A stretch of DNA of 64,000 bases from Geminicoccaceae bacterium (lineage in GTDB: Bacteria; Pseudomonadota; Alphaproteobacteria; Geminicoccales; Geminicoccaceae): assembly GCA_025062095.1 (NCBI GenBank), contig JANXAZ010000002.1:89768-153767 (forward strand), read 5' to 3'. How positions within the stretch are numbered: the first letter of the stretch is position 1; each line of letters opens with the position of its first letter. This document shows, one piece after another, positions 9,701-18,568 of this stretch. The translations under genes were made by a program, and so were the position numbers. The notes under the pieces were generated by a model that saw nothing but the letters and a program-made list of their open reading frames with translations, made no database searches and was not told the origin of the DNA.

Positions 9701-11462
9701 TCCAGCGCTCGCCCGTGGAAAGCGGAGCGGTCGTCTCGGCCGTCACCGGGCGGCCGTCGATATCGAACAGACGCGCGCGCAAGAGCACTTCGAGCGGTCG
9801 GCTGGTCTCCGGAACCTGCTCGAGTTCGAAGGCGAGCTCGGCGCGGCCGCGCGCATCCGTGGCGAAGGCCGAAGCAGGGAGGGCTTCGGGCAGCGGCTCG
9901 TCGCCGACGAGCCCGAAGACGTAGCCCGGGGCTTCGGGGAAAGGCTCTCGGGCGGAGCGGACCACGACCTCGAGCTCGCCCGGGAGCTCCGCCGCGGGCG
10001 CACCGAACAGATAGCGGCCTTCGACGCGGACGGTATTCGCGCGCGTCGGATCGACGCGCGGCTCGACGGGGCGCAGAGCGAGCTCGAGCCGAGGCGGCAC
10101 GAAGTCTTCGACCACGAAGCTCGCGGAGCCGATCGCCGGAGCGTCGGCGCCGGCGTGCGCGGTGAGCGTCCACACCCCGCTCGCCGCCTCGCTGGCTACG
10201 GGAAAGCTCAGCCTGCCCCCGCCGAGCGGGTCGGCGGGAAGGAGAAAGCGCGCCGCCTCGAGCCCGTCGGGGCGGAAGAGCTTGACGGTGACGGGCAGGT
10301 CGGGAACCGCGCGCGCCTCGGCATCGCGCACCAACACGCCGAGATGGACGGTTTCGCCCGTCCGGTAGACACCGCGCTCGGTCCACAGAAAGGCGTCGAG
10401 CGGACCCGGCGGGGTGCGGCCTTCGATACCGAGCTCGACGAGATCCAGGGGCGGCTCGTCCAGGCGCACGAGCACGAGATCCCCCTCGCCTTTTCGGGCG
10501 AGGAGAAGACGCGGCGCGGCGCCGCCGGAACCGCGCAGCCGTCCGGCCGGGATCCGCGCGAGTCCGCGCTCGTCGGTCGCGGCGGTGGCGAGGACCTCGT
10601 TGTTGCGGGCCAAGAGTTCGATGCGGACGCCCGAAAGAGGTCGCGCGTCCTCGAGCGCACGGGCGAGAAGGGTGAGGCCGTGGGAGCCGCGCACCGCCGA
10701 AAGCGCGAGATCGGAGAGCGTGAACCACTGGGTGGCGCGGTTCTCCCAGGGCTCGGGCTCGGCGCCCTCGGGCACGGCCACCGCGACGTACAAACCGGGT
10801 CGCGGTGAAGGGAGGAGGCTCTCGAGCGGCACGAGGGTGCGGACCGTCTCGTTGGGGCGCCGGGGCAGGGCGACGCGCACCGCGCCGACGCGTTCGCCGA
10901 GGGTCTCGGCGATGCGCTCCTCGCTCCACGCCTCGAGGGCGCCGCCGAACACCCCCTCCTCGAGGACCGCCGGCAGGTTGCGGTCGCTCACGCGATAAAG
11001 GGTGATGCGGGCCGTGCGAACGTTGACGCTCTCCAGCGGAAGCCCCGTGCCCGGGCGCAGGGGCAACAGCGTTCCCCGGCTCTTGAAGGCGAGGTTCGGG
11101 GCGCGGTCCGGCACCGAAAAGGCGATCGCGATCGATCGGTCGAGGCGAGCGCCGTCCGCCGCCGGCAATCCGGCCTCGACGGTGAGCCGGTAGCGCTCGC
11201 CGTGGACGAGACCGCTCGCGCACAGCCGCGTGCCGCGAGCCACCAGAGCGAGCTCCGCGGTCGGTTCGATCCGCACGAACGGCGCGAGCTCGGCCTGCCG
11301 CAGGCGCGGCAGCGCGCGGTCGAAGAGCAGGCACACACCCGGCGGGCGCTGTTCGACCGCGAGCTCGTAGCTCAGATATTCGAGGGCCGCGGCCGCACCC
11401 GCGCGCGCGACGAACGCGATCAGCGCGCACGCGAAAAGACGCGCGAGGAAGTATCGGCGCAT
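6744..11462 (-). CDS. Bacterial alpha-2-macroglobulin, thioester type
   Basis: A 1572-aa periplasmic protease trap of the YfhM family. It has an N-terminal signal peptide ([10 protein letters not shown]...ARAGAAA). MG-type beta domains fill the first thousand residues, including the typical [20 protein letters not shown] stretch. The thioester motif GCAEQ is near residue 1129 and is followed by the helical thioester-domain repeats. Unlike E. coli YfhM, there is no lipobox cysteine after the signal peptide, so the protein looks soluble rather than lipid-anchored. The start is the ATG at 11462. The frame remains open upstream only because it crosses the rnhB coding region. Confidence 0.93.
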   Translation of the reverse strand: MRRYFLARLFACALIAFVARAGAAAALEYLSYELAVEQRPPGVCLLFDRALPRLRQAELAPFVRIEPTAELALVARGTRLCASGLVHGERYRLTVEAGLPAADGARLDRSIAIAFSVPDRAPNLAFKSRGTLLPLRPGTGLPLESVNVRTARITLYRVSDRNLPAVLEEGVFGGALEAWSEERIAETLGERVGAVRVALPRRPNETVRTLVPLESLLPSPRPGLYVAVAVPEGAEPEPWENRATQWFTLSDLALSAVRGSHGLTLLARALEDARPLSGVRIELLARNNEVLATAATDERGLARIPAGRLRGSGGAAPRLLLARKGEGDLVLVRLDEPPLDLVELGIEGRTPPGPLDAFLWTERGVYRTGETVHLGVLVRDAEARAVPDLPVTVKLFRPDGLEAARFLLPADPLGGGRLSFPVASEAASGVWTLTAHAGADAPAIGSASFVVEDFVPPRLELALRPVEPRVDPTRANTVRVEGRYLFGAPAAELPGELEVVVRSAREPFPEAPGYVFGLVGDEPLPEALPASAFATDARGRAELAFELEQVPETSRPLEVLLRARLFDIDGRPVTAETTAPLSTGERWIGLRAAFGQTLGEGSAPLFDLLLLDRDGRPYGPAPLAYELFAEDWDYVWFQRGGRWEWQEVVHDRVIGSGEIAVAGDGRGRLELSPLPFGRYRLEVFDPAAGAATGLRFSVGWQVRTDAAERPDKLPLDVRPAERPGRMRVRIEPAFDARVALFLADHAVRAVHELEVPRGGAEHEIEVGTIGPGGAHLLAVAVSAAGAVLPRLPVRAVGVAWLPGPLAERRLDLALEAPKEIRPSSNLEVAVRLTGARDEPSRVVLALVDDAILALTRFSAPDPVAHYLGRRALGVELRDVYGRLVDPAGEIGRVESGGDRRIALQIADPNLRRRETVATMTAPLVPDPEGVVRARFPVPEFAGRLRLVAVAWGPSRVGAAETTVVVRPPLVAELALPRFLAPGDRARVRLDLLPAEDLPPGTWRARLATEGPVSLDRTSLEFPRLAADRRGSASLELAAGPAPGDAVVRLTLEGPKGIALERSYRLSVRSPRPVLTRRRLEVLEPGQSLVLRPELAAEFLPGTARLGLRLASLPAFDVPGLLSELEGYPYGCAEQVASRAFAFLAARRAGALDGGERWSEIVQSAIGRLASLETAAGGFAAWTASGPHELWLSAYVQDFLLAAKAAEVPVPETMLARTRDFLAARLAALGEGPADLAAGAYAAWVLAREGAADPSRLRWFALRAEQGLPTDAARIQLAAALASLGERALVARLLAALGEGRTAVADRLEDYGSPLRDDALVLAVAGEARLLGPERLFALADRAARRAAATRHLSTQEQAWLLRAAAALRSDRAISATLGAEALRGEGAVVRSAPAPREPVTLRNTGRDRLWVSIALTGLPADAGRAESRGYRLERRFFAPDGRPVDLARLRQNQQLVVLLEGAADEPGYRRTLLVDPLPAGLELEPVRLVGATELERFAWLGQLDEPTYLALRDDRFVAALDLAPDRSAFRLAYLVRAVTPGSFELPGAQVEDMYDPARFARTASARIAITAR

Positions 11463-12076
11463 GGTCTTCCTCCTTTCTCGCCGAGCTCGCGCGCGCGGTC
11501 CGGGTCGCGTCCGGCGAGCGCCGCGCGGACCGGAGCGAAAGCGAGCCGATGGTGGGGTGTGGGGCCGAGGGCGAAGAGCGCGTCGCGATGGGCCTTCGTG
11601 CCGTAGCCGGCGTTGGTGGCGAAGCCGTAGCCCGGCCAGCGGCGATCGAGCCGCGCCATGAGGCGGTCGCGGAGGACCTTGGCGACGATCGAGGCGGCAG
11701 CGATCTCGGGAACCCGCGCATCGCCGCCGACGATGCACCGGGTGGGGATCGAAAAGCCCGGGTCCTGGTCGCCGTCGACGAGCACGAGATCGGGGACGAC
11801 GGGAAGCCTGGCCACGGCGCGGCGCATGGCGAGAAGGCTCGCGCGCAGGATGTCGAGGCGCTCGATCTCGCGCACCGAGGCCGCGCCGATGCCGATCCAG
11901 GCGCTGTCCGCGAGAAGGCGGGCGAGGCGCTCGCGCGCGCGAGGGGAGAGCGCTTTCGAATCCGCTAGCCCCGGGATCGGCCGGCGCAGGATCGCGGCGG
12001 CCGCGAGCACGGGCCCGGCGAGCGGGCCGCGCCCGACTTCGTCGACACCGGCGACGAGCTCGTGGCGCGTGCTCAC
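11420..12076 (-). CDS. rnhB: Ribonuclease HII
   Basis: Removes RNA from RNA-DNA hybrids and single ribonucleotides from DNA. 218 aa, normal for the family. Catalytic acidic residues are visible in [15 protein letters not shown] near the N-terminus and in LVLVDGD. The [15 protein letters not shown] and [18 protein letters not shown] blocks are typical of HII. The start is a GTG at 12076 whose bases overlap the asparaginase stop (GTGA). The 3' end overlaps the alpha-2-macroglobulin start by 43 nt, so asparaginase, rnhB, A2M and pbpC form one tightly packed transcription unit. Confidence 0.93.
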   Translation of the reverse strand: MSTRHELVAGVDEVGRGPLAGPVLAAAAILRRPIPGLADSKALSPRARERLARLLADSAWIGIGAASVREIERLDILRASLLAMRRAVARLPVVPDLVLVDGDQDPGFSIPTRCIVGGDARVPEIAAASIVAKVLRDRLMARLDRRWPGYGFATNAGYGTKAHRDALFALGPTPHHRLAFAPVRAALAGRDPDRARELGEKGGRPCADTSSRVFSRAR

Positions 12077-13077
12077 CGGGCGAACTCCCGTGGCCAACCC
12101 TCGACCGGTGCGACGCGACCGACCGGTGTTCCGGCGTGATTGTAGAGGACGGGACGGGCCCGGGGCGAAAGCGCCGAACGGGCTTGGGGGGACAGCCAGC
12201 CGAGCGCGTCGAGAGCGGCCAAAAGCGCGACTTCGGCCGCGCGGGCGGCGCCGTCCTCGACCTTGAGGGCGAGCCCGAGACCGCTTCCCGGAGCCGCCGC
12301 GAGGTACACCCCTTCCGCCCCGGTCTTGGCGAGAAGCCCCTGCTCGAGCAGGAGCGTGCAGAGCCGGCCGCGACCGGCGACCAAGAGCGGTTCCGCGCGC
12401 ATCGCCCGGGCGATCCGCGCTGCGGCCGCGGCGCGCTCGGGAGCGAGCCCGTCGGGCGTGGCGAAGCGGGCGAAGGCGGTGGCGAGCGCGGAAAGCGGCA
12501 CGGCCCAGGTGGGCACCCCGCAGCCGTCGATCGCCGGCGGTTCCTCGAGCCGTCCGTCGCAGAGATCGCACAGGACGGCGCGGATCGCCCGCTGCACCGG
12601 ATGATCGGGCCGCTCGTAGCTCGAAAGCGGCGCCCCGAGACGGCGCGCGAGGGCGAGCATGCCGGCGTGCTTGCCGGAGCAGTTGTTGTGCAGCCGCGAG
12701 GGCGCCTCGCCCGCGCGCGCGAGCCGCTCGGCCGAGGGACCGTCGAGCGGGGGATGGGGGCCGCAGACGAGCACGGTTTCGTCGCAACCGAGGCGAGCGA
12801 GCCAGGCCGCCACCGTCGCGACGTGGATCGGCTCGCCCGCGTGCGAGGCGCAGGCGAGCGCGAGCTCGGCGGCGCTCAGCGCCCAGGCATCGGCCGCACC
12901 CGATTCGACGAGGGGCAGGGCCTGGAGGGGCTTGACGGCGGAGCGGGGATAGACGGGGCGTTCGGTGTCGCCCACCGCGAGGCGCAACCGGCCGCCGCGG
13001 TCGGCGACCGCGAGGCTCGCGCGGTGGCGGCTCTCGACGCGATCTCCGCGCCAGACCTCGACCGCGACCGGAACCAG
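12073..13077 (-). CDS. Asparaginase II (Rhizobium-type L-asparaginase)
   Basis: Cytosolic enzyme of the Asparaginase_II family (the inducible R. etli type), hydrolysing L-asparagine to aspartate and ammonia. About 334 aa. Family hallmarks are [16 protein letters not shown] at the N-terminus, the Ser-x-x-Lys motif [13 protein letters not shown], and [11 protein letters not shown]. The family normally begins about eight residues before VEV. No ATG, GTG or TTG exists in frame there or for many codons upstream. The best candidate is a CTG at 13077 behind GGAGG with a 5-nt spacer. The next in-frame GTG would delete the conserved N-terminus. Confidence 0.88.
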   Translation of the reverse strand: MVPVAVEVWRGDRVESRHRASLAVADRGGRLRLAVGDTERPVYPRSAVKPLQALPLVESGAADAWALSAAELALACASHAGEPIHVATVAAWLARLGCDETVLVCGPHPPLDGPSAERLARAGEAPSRLHNNCSGKHAGMLALARRLGAPLSSYERPDHPVQRAIRAVLCDLCDGRLEEPPAIDGCGVPTWAVPLSALATAFARFATPDGLAPERAAAAARIARAMRAEPLLVAGRGRLCTLLLEQGLLAKTGAEGVYLAAAPGSGLGLALKVEDGAARAAEVALLAALDALGWLSPQARSALSPRARPVLYNHAGTPVGRVAPVEGWPREFAR

Positions 13078-13155
13078 CGCCCCCTCCCCTCGTGCGCCCG
13101 TGACAGGGTGCGAGTGCCAGGATAAGGGTCCGCGGCGGACCAGGCGAGGTGGCGC

Positions 13156-13557
13156 GTGAAGGGTTCGGTCGGCGGTCGCGCGATCCTGGTCGCGGCGGCT
13201 CTGCTCGGTGCGCTCGCGGTCGCCATGGGTGCCTTCGCCGCCCACGGGTTGCGCGCATCGGGCGATCCGCGCGCGGTCGAGCTGGTCGAGACCGCGAGCC
13301 GCTACCAGCTGATCCACGTGCTCGCGGCGTTCGCCGCGAGCGCGCTCGCCCCGGAACGCCGGGCCGCACCGCTGCTGTTCGTGGCGGGCGGGATCCTCTT
13401 TCCCGGAAGCCTCTACGCGCTCGCCCTCGGGGGCCCGCGCGAGCTCGCGCTGGCGGCCCCGGTGGGTGGCGGGCTCTTCGTCCTCGGCTGGCTCGTCTTC
13501 GCCTTCGGCCTGGCCCGCCGAGACCCTCGGCGCGAGGGGAGCCGCGGGGGCGGCTAG
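13156..13557 (+). CDS. DUF423 family integral membrane protein
   Basis: 133 aa with four predicted membrane segments (about 8-30, 48-65, 72-92 and 98-118). The family signature near the N-terminus ([12 protein letters not shown]...[12 protein letters not shown]) matches YgdD/DUF423 proteins, whose role is unknown. The start is a GTG at 13156. It diverges from the asparaginase gene, and its last four bases overlap the end of the convergent lipoprotein gene. Confidence 0.88.
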   Translation: MKGSVGGRAILVAAALLGALAVAMGAFAAHGLRASGDPRAVELVETASRYQLIHVLAAFAASALAPERRAAPLLFVAGGILFPGSLYALALGGPRELALAAPVGGGLFVLGWLVFAFGLARRDPRREGSRGGG

Positions 13558-15059
13558 TCGAGCGGACCCGTCGCGGCGCGCCGGAACGGGGCGAGGCTCG
13601 CAACCGAGAGGCTCCGGCCGTGCTCGGGATCCAGGCTCACGGCGACCACCCGACCGTCTTCGAGGACGGGCTCGCCCGCAGGCGGCAGGGATGCGCCGGA
13701 GAGGTCCCGCGCGATACCGAGCGGAAGAGGCGGGCCCGCGCGGGGCACGTGGAGGAGGACGAGGTCGGGATGGGCGGGCGCGTCCTCGATCGGCACGCCC
13801 CAGGTCGCGAAGCCTTCCGCCGTTTCGACGCGGACGAGGCTCGAGGCGCCGAGCACGCGCCTGAGGGTCACGACGGCGTGGCGGCCGAGATAAAAGCCGC
13901 GGGCGGTACCGCCCCGGCCCTCGACCCGGACGAGAGCCGCGGCCGCATCGCGAGCACGCGGCACCGTTTCCCGCGACCCGAGCGGAGGAGCCGGCGAAGA
14001 CCGGGAGGGGGGCGGAGCGGGATCCGCTGCGGGCGGAGGTGCCGCGGGTTCGACCCACAGTCGGGCGAGCGCGCTCGCCCCGCCGGTCTCGCCCGCGTGC
14101 GTCCGCACCGCGTCCGCGAGGGGGGCGAGAAAAGCGGAAAGACGCGGGTGCACCGGCGCTCGGGCGAGTTCCTCGAAGCGCTCGCGGGGCAGGAAGGGAG
14201 CCGTGCCGGCGGCGAGGCGCTTGTCTTTAGGATGGACGCGCTCGGCCACGGCGAACCGCAGGCGTTCCGCGAAGGGCTCGGCGATCGCCCAGAACCGTCC
14301 GCCGCGGCGATCGAGGAGGGCGAGGCGGAAGGTGCCGGTGCGCCGGAGCTCGGTATCGACAACCGGCACTTCGTAGGTCTCAATCTTCTCCTCTTCGACC
14401 CAGCGCGGGATCGCCGCGAGCTCGGCCTCAGCCCGTTCGATCTCTTTCGCGCGCGCGAGCGAATCGATCCCGCTCAGAACGAACCCGCCCAGAAGAGCGA
14501 GGCCGCCCGCGAGCGGATCGTCGGTCGCCCCGAGCCGGCGCAGATCGCGCGCTCGGGCACGCTCCTCGCGCTCGTGGCGCTCGCTCGATCGAGAAAGCGC
14601 GCGCCGGGCGGCTTCGTATTCGGGGTTGAGCCGGCGCTGAACGGCAGCGACCCGCTCGGACCATTCCGTCCGCCGGGCGAGCTCGCGTCGATCGACCGTC
14701 ACCTCCGGCGGATCGAGGACCAGAAGACACTCGGCCGCCTCCGCCCTCTCGCCCGAGACGGCGGGGAGGGGCAGATCGAGGACCCATGGGGCGCCTTCCG
14801 ACCGCGCGGGACGCTCGAGCAGGGCGATGGGCGCATCGTCCGAAAGCGCGGGCGGCGTGCCGCGCGCGACGGCCTCGGCGAACCAGAGGAAGAGATCGCG
14901 ACAGGAAAGATCCCGCGGCCAGGACGGTGGTTCGGCCCGCACCGGCGGCGCCGGCTCGACGGCGGTCGGAGCGCCGTCCGCCGTCGGCCCCGAGCAGGCG
15001 GATGCGAGAAGGAGCGAACCCAGAAACGGGCCCGCGGCGAGGACCGGCCGAGGAGCCAT
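13554..15059 (-). CDS. Lipoprotein with coiled coil and degenerate trypsin-like domain
   Basis: 501 aa. It has a lipoprotein signal (LLLASAC) with Cys near residue 22. A charged helical stretch follows in the middle ([32 protein letters not shown]), then a membrane-like or hydrophobic stretch ([11 protein letters not shown]). The C-terminal third resembles an S1/HtrA-type trypsin-like barrel ([21 protein letters not shown] ... HPDLVLLHV). Where an active protease has T-x-x-H it reads TLRRVL, so the catalytic His is missing. An Asp is in place, but I see no clear GNSGGP serine motif. It is probably a binding or scaffold protein on the periplasmic face. Exact function unknown. Confidence 0.75.
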   Translation of the reverse strand: MAPRPVLAAGPFLGSLLLASACSGPTADGAPTAVEPAPPVRAEPPSWPRDLSCRDLFLWFAEAVARGTPPALSDDAPIALLERPARSEGAPWVLDLPLPAVSGERAEAAECLLVLDPPEVTVDRRELARRTEWSERVAAVQRRLNPEYEAARRALSRSSERHEREERARARDLRRLGATDDPLAGGLALLGGFVLSGIDSLARAKEIERAEAELAAIPRWVEEEKIETYEVPVVDTELRRTGTFRLALLDRRGGRFWAIAEPFAERLRFAVAERVHPKDKRLAAGTAPFLPRERFEELARAPVHPRLSAFLAPLADAVRTHAGETGGASALARLWVEPAAPPPAADPAPPPSRSSPAPPLGSRETVPRARDAAAALVRVEGRGGTARGFYLGRHAVVTLRRVLGASSLVRVETAEGFATWGVPIEDAPAHPDLVLLHVPRAGPPLPLGIARDLSGASLPPAGEPVLEDGRVVAVSLDPEHGRSLSVASLAPFRRAATGPLD

Positions 15060-15087
15060 GGCGACCTCCGCGGATGCGGAGGCTAGC

Positions 15088-15120
15088 AGAGATCAACTTT
15101 TAGTTGAAGAGCTCGGCCCG
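15088..15120 (-). promoter_or_regulatory. AT-rich promoter-like island upstream of the lipoprotein gene
   Basis: On the minus strand TTCAACTAAAAGTTGA contains a small palindrome. It lies about 30-45 nt upstream of the lipoprotein ATG in otherwise GC-rich DNA. TTCAAC followed by a 17-nt spacer and TAGCCT is a weak sigma-70-like match. A similar TTCAACTATAAAG occurs upstream of mutS. Confidence 0.3.
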
Positions 15121-15171
15121 GGCTTTCGCGCGCCGTTCCGCGCGGCCGAGGCGGCGCCCCGGGGTCGCTCG

Positions 15172-16521
15172 CTAGGCCCGTGCGCGGGCCTCGATCGCCT
15201 CGGCGACGTTCGCGAGCACGGTTTCCAGAAGGGTTTCGTCTTCGGCTTCGACCATGACGCGGATCACGGGTTCGGTGCCCGAGGGGCGAACGAGGAGGCG
15301 GCCGTGGCCGTCGAGCCGGCGGCGTTCGCGTTCGAGCAGGCCGGCGAGGCTCGGATCGGCGAGGTCGACCGGACGTTCGGTGCGCACGTTGCGCAGCTTC
15401 TGCGGGACGGGCTCGAAGACGCGGCCGATCTCGCTCAAGGGGCGTCCGGCGCGGACCATGACCGCGAGCACCTGCAACCCGGCGAGCAGCCCGTCGCCGG
15501 TGGTGGCGAGATCGGCGAGGACGATGTGCCCGGACTGTTCGCCGCCCAGGTTGTAGCCGCCTTCGCGCATGGCCTCGACCACGTAGCGGTCGCCCACGCG
15601 CGTGCGCTCGAGGCTCAGGCCGAGGCGTGCGAGGTGACGCTCGAGTCCGAGGTTGGACATGACCGTGGCGACGACACCCGGCCGCGACAGGCGGCCCTCG
15701 CGCTGCCATTCGCCCGCGATCAGCGCCAGGATCTGGTCGCCGTCGACGAGCTCGCCGTGCTCGTCCATGAGCACGATGCGGTCGGCGTCGCCGTCGAGGG
15801 CGATCCCGAGATGCGCTTTGTGCTCGAGCACCGCCGTGCGCAGCGTCTGGGGATGGGTCGAGCCGCAGCCCTCGTTGATGTTGAACCCGTTCGGCTGACA
15901 GCCGATGCGCACGACCTCCGCGCCGAGCTCCCAGAAGAGCTCGCCGGCGAGATGGTAAGCGGCTCCGTGGGCGCAATCGACGACGAGCTTGATCCCTTCC
16001 AGGGTCAGGCCCTTGGGGAAACTGCTCTTGAGGTTCTCGAGGTAGCGACCGCGGGCGTCCTCGATCCGTTGAGCGCGGCCGAGCTCCGCCGGCGGGACGC
16101 GACCTTTTTCCCCGTTCTCCTCCATGAGCGCTTCGATCTCGGCTTCGACCTCGTCCGAGAGCTTGTAGCCGTCCGGCCCGAACAGCTTGATGCCGTTGTC
16201 GGCGAAAGGATTGTGGGAGGCCGAGATCATCACCCCGAGATCGGCGCGCAGCGAACGGGTGAGAAAGGCCACCGCCGGAGTGGGCATGGGGCCGGTCAGG
16301 ACGACGTCCATGCCGGCGGAGATGAACCCGGCGGTCAACGCCGGTTCGAGCATGTAGCCGGAAAGCCGGGTGTCCTTGCCGATGACCACCCGGTGGCGAT
16401 GGTTGCCGCGCCGGAACCGCCGTCCCGCCGCGAGCCCCAGCCGGAGCGCCGTCTCGGCGGTCATCGGCTCGACGTTGGCCGTACCGCGGATCCCGTCGGT
16501 GCCGAACAGCTTGCGAACCAT
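15172..16521 (-). CDS. glmM: Phosphoglucosamine mutase
   Basis: Converts glucosamine-6-phosphate to glucosamine-1-phosphate, on the route to UDP-GlcNAc for peptidoglycan and lipopolysaccharide. 449 aa, full length. It starts [13 protein letters not shown]. The phosphorylated catalytic serine is S102 in ISASHNPF. Magnesium is bound by DGDADR, the sugar loop is GGEQSGH, and the phosphate-binding loop near the C-terminus is [11 protein letters not shown]. The ATG is certain. In many alphaproteobacteria glmM lies near ftsH, as it loosely does here. Confidence 0.97.
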   Translation of the reverse strand: MVRKLFGTDGIRGTANVEPMTAETALRLGLAAGRRFRRGNHRHRVVIGKDTRLSGYMLEPALTAGFISAGMDVVLTGPMPTPAVAFLTRSLRADLGVMISASHNPFADNGIKLFGPDGYKLSDEVEAEIEALMEENGEKGRVPPAELGRAQRIEDARGRYLENLKSSFPKGLTLEGIKLVVDCAHGAAYHLAGELFWELGAEVVRIGCQPNGFNINEGCGSTHPQTLRTAVLEHKAHLGIALDGDADRIVLMDEHGELVDGDQILALIAGEWQREGRLSRPGVVATVMSNLGLERHLARLGLSLERTRVGDRYVVEAMREGGYNLGGEQSGHIVLADLATTGDGLLAGLQVLAVMVRAGRPLSEIGRVFEPVPQKLRNVRTERPVDLADPSLAGLLERERRRLDGHGRLLVRPSGTEPVIRVMVEAEDETLLETVLANVAEAIEARARA

Positions 16522-16627
16522 GAACCGATCCCGTTCGATCGCGTCTCATGCTTGCGGGCGAGCCACACGGGGATGCGGCAGCGGACGGTTTCCCCCTGGC
16601 TTCCCGCCCGATCTATGCGGCATTCGT

Positions 16628-16645
16628 GGTAAAGGAATCGTTACC
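16628..16645. promoter_or_regulatory. Inverted repeat in the glmM upstream region
   Basis: GGTAA (16628-16632) and TTACC (16641-16645) form an 18-bp operator-like dyad, 107 nt upstream of the glmM start and 46 nt upstream of the small plus-strand ORF at 16691. No regulator for it can be named from the sequence. The rest of 16522-16690 shows nothing else. Confidence 0.25.
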
Positions 16646-16690
16646 GAACGCGCAACCGTCCGAACCGTTCCACGATCGGGAGGGCGAGCG

Positions 16691-16897
16691 ATGAGCGAAC
16701 CCGTCGGTGCTCTGGTTCCCTGCTCCGCGGCCGATGCCGCCGTCGCTCCGGTGCGGCCCGCCTCCGGCCCGGGGCTCGAGCCCGAAAGCGGAAGCGAGGC
16801 GGGTGCGCGGCGCGCGCCCCATCCCTGCGAGCGCAGGCGACGCGCGCGGCTACCCGATCGTCTCTTGCGCGGGCTGGTGTTCGATCGGCTCGTCTGA
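16691..16897 (+). CDS. Possible small protein, 68 aa
   Basis: A weakly supported ORF that fills the otherwise empty gap between glmM and the amidase gene. ATG at 16691 is preceded by GGGAGGG with suitable spacing. The product is proline- and alanine-rich, then strongly basic (CERRRRARLPDRLLRGLVFDRLV). It overlaps the 3' end of the amidase gene by 48 nt on the opposite strand. No family recognised. It could be a chance frame in GC-rich DNA. Confidence 0.3.
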   Translation: MSEPVGALVPCSAADAAVAPVRPASGPGLEPESGSEAGARRAPHPCERRRRARLPDRLLRGLVFDRLV

Positions 16898-17797
16898 ACG
16901 CTCGTATTCGCGCAGCGCGAACCTCCCGGGAGCACAGCGTCGCCAGCCGGGCCAGACCTCGGCCGCTCCGGCGCGCAGGCGACGCAGCGCACCGAGCGGG
17001 ACCGCGCGCGCGAGCAAGAGCGGCCCGGGCCCGCTCGTGTGCGCGAGCGGACCGGTTTCGGCCCACACCCCGGTCGAGCCGAGGTCGGTCTCGCAGGGCA
17101 CGTAGAGCCCCGCTCCCGAGACGTTGGGGCGTTCGGGCGGCACCGGCACGGTGCCGACGCCGCCGGCGACCGCGACCGCGCAACACAGCTCGACCGCGCG
17201 TGCGCGCGCGCAAGCGACCACGCGGTGGTAACCCGAAAGACGGGCCGTGTCGGTGGGAACGAGGACGAGATCGGGCGGGTCGCGCGCGAGCCGGGCGGCG
17301 AGATCGGGCTGCTCGACGTCGAGACAGACGAGCACGGCGATGCGGATGCCGTTCCAGCGGAAGACGCGGAGCTCCTCCCCGGGTTCGAGCATCCAGGCCG
17401 CGGGATCGCGCTCGTCCGGGGTGAGCGCGAGCTTGTCCTGGTAGAGGGTGCGTCCGTCGGGAAGGCGGAGCACGGCGCGGTTGCGATAGCCCGCGCCCTC
17501 GCGGGCGGGGAAGCTGCCGGCGAGACAAACGAGGCCCAACCGTTCGGCCGTATCGAGGAGCGGCGGCACGAGGATCTCGGCTTCCCGTGCGATCCAGGGG
17601 ATCTCTTCGCTCTCGGGCAGGCCCGGCGGCGCCCATTGCAGCCAGAGCTCGCCCAGATGCTCGGGCATCACGACGATGTCCGCACCGAGCGCGCGGGCGC
17701 GGCTCATCTGCGCGCGCACCAGGGCCAGGAAGGCGTCCCGACCGGCGAGGCGGAACGCCATGTTCGTAGCCCACAGCGCGAGCGTGACCCGGTCCAT
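16850..17797 (-). CDS. Carbon-nitrogen hydrolase (nitrilase superfamily amidase)
   Basis: 315 aa, cytosolic. The Glu-Lys-Cys catalytic triad of the nitrilase superfamily is visible: E46 in VVMPEHLGELW, K122 in LYQDKLALTP and C158 in IAVLVCLDVE. The substrate cannot be told from sequence. The superfamily covers amidases, carbamoylases and omega-amidases. The start is the ATG at 17797, behind GGGGAGAAAGAG. The frame runs open to 17938, but those residues have no family similarity. Confidence 0.88.
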   Translation of the reverse strand: MDRVTLALWATNMAFRLAGRDAFLALVRAQMSRARALGADIVVMPEHLGELWLQWAPPGLPESEEIPWIAREAEILVPPLLDTAERLGLVCLAGSFPAREGAGYRNRAVLRLPDGRTLYQDKLALTPDERDPAAWMLEPGEELRVFRWNGIRIAVLVCLDVEQPDLAARLARDPPDLVLVPTDTARLSGYHRVVACARARAVELCCAVAVAGGVGTVPVPPERPNVSGAGLYVPCETDLGSTGVWAETGPLAHTSGPGPLLLARAVPLGALRRLRAGAAEVWPGWRRCAPGRFALREYERSDEPIEHQPAQETIG

Positions 17798-17891
17798 CTC
17801 TTTCTCCCCGGCGGCGCGCGCTTTCGCGCAAACGGACGGCGCTGTCGAGGTGGCGCTTGATCGTGGTGCGCCGCGGGTTAGCGTGGGAGCG

Positions 17892-18152
17892 ATGAGCGAA
17901 GCGCCCCACCGTCCGTCCGTGCTCGCGAGCCTGCCCAACGGCGAGGCCGTCCGCGCCGAGGAGGTGCGCCGGATCCTGATCGAGCCGGCACCGGCGCCCC
18001 CGCGCCTCGAGGGTCAGCGCTTCTCGGTGGTCGTCGAATTCGCCGCGGGCGAAAGGCGGGTGATCGCGACCGGGCTCGCGCGCCCCGAGGCTCTGGACCT
18101 CGCGCGCCGGTGCGCCCGGGCGCTGCAGGAAGCGGAGAAACCGACGAAGTGA
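17892..18152 (+). CDS. Hypothetical protein, 86 aa
   Basis: Small soluble protein without a signal peptide (MSEAPHRPSVLASLPNGEAV...). The middle (RFSVVVEFAAGERRVIATGLARPEALDLARRCARAL) looks like a small beta-alpha unit. ATG at 17892 follows GGGAGCG. Its stop overlaps the GTG start of the next gene (GTGA), so the two are coupled. Family not recognised. It is next to a glycosyltransferase pair, but a role there is only inference. Confidence 0.6.
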   Translation: MSEAPHRPSVLASLPNGEAVRAEEVRRILIEPAPAPPRLEGQRFSVVVEFAAGERRVIATGLARPEALDLARRCARALQEAEKPTK

Positions 18153-18568
18153 GCCGCTGGCGCGGCTGGCTCGCGCGTCTGAGAAGAAAGTCCGAGCCGG
18201 TGGCGCCGCCGCCGGCCCCGAGCCCGCCTGCCGCCGAAGGCGGGGTGGTCGTGGTGACCGTGCTCGGACTCGGGGGGGAAGCGCTCGAGAAGGTACTCGA
18301 GATGGTCCACCGCGAATGTCGGGCCCTGGGCCGCAAGCCGGTGTTCGTGACCGACGGCGCCGACTTCGCCCCCTTCCGGCGGCGCAGGCTCGTGGTCGAG
18401 CAGGTCCCCGATGCCGCGCTCATGCGGCTGCGCGTCCCGGATCTGCCCTGGTGGCTCTACGAGGAGCGTCTGTTCGCCCTCATCGGCAAACGCTGGCGCG
18501 CGAGCGCGGTCGTTCATTTCGGCCGGCGTCCCTCCGAGGGCTGTCTTTCGGCGCTCAACGAGCGCTGA
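18149..18568 (+). CDS. Hypothetical protein with Rossmann-like core, 139 aa
   Basis: GTG start at 18149, coupled to the gene before it. After a basic, proline-rich N-terminus comes GGVVVVTVLGLGGEALEKVLEM, a strand-loop-helix like the start of a nucleotide-binding or GT-B fold. Then follows RKPVFVTDGADFAPFRRRRL. It may belong with the facing glycosyltransferase, whose stop codon it overlaps by 14 nt at the 3' ends. No catalytic motif seen. Function unknown. Confidence 0.6.
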   Translation: MSRWRGWLARLRRKSEPVAPPPAPSPPAAEGGVVVVTVLGLGGEALEKVLEMVHRECRALGRKPVFVTDGADFAPFRRRRLVVEQVPDAALMRLRVPDLPWWLYEERLFALIGKRWRASAVVHFGRRPSEGCLSALNER

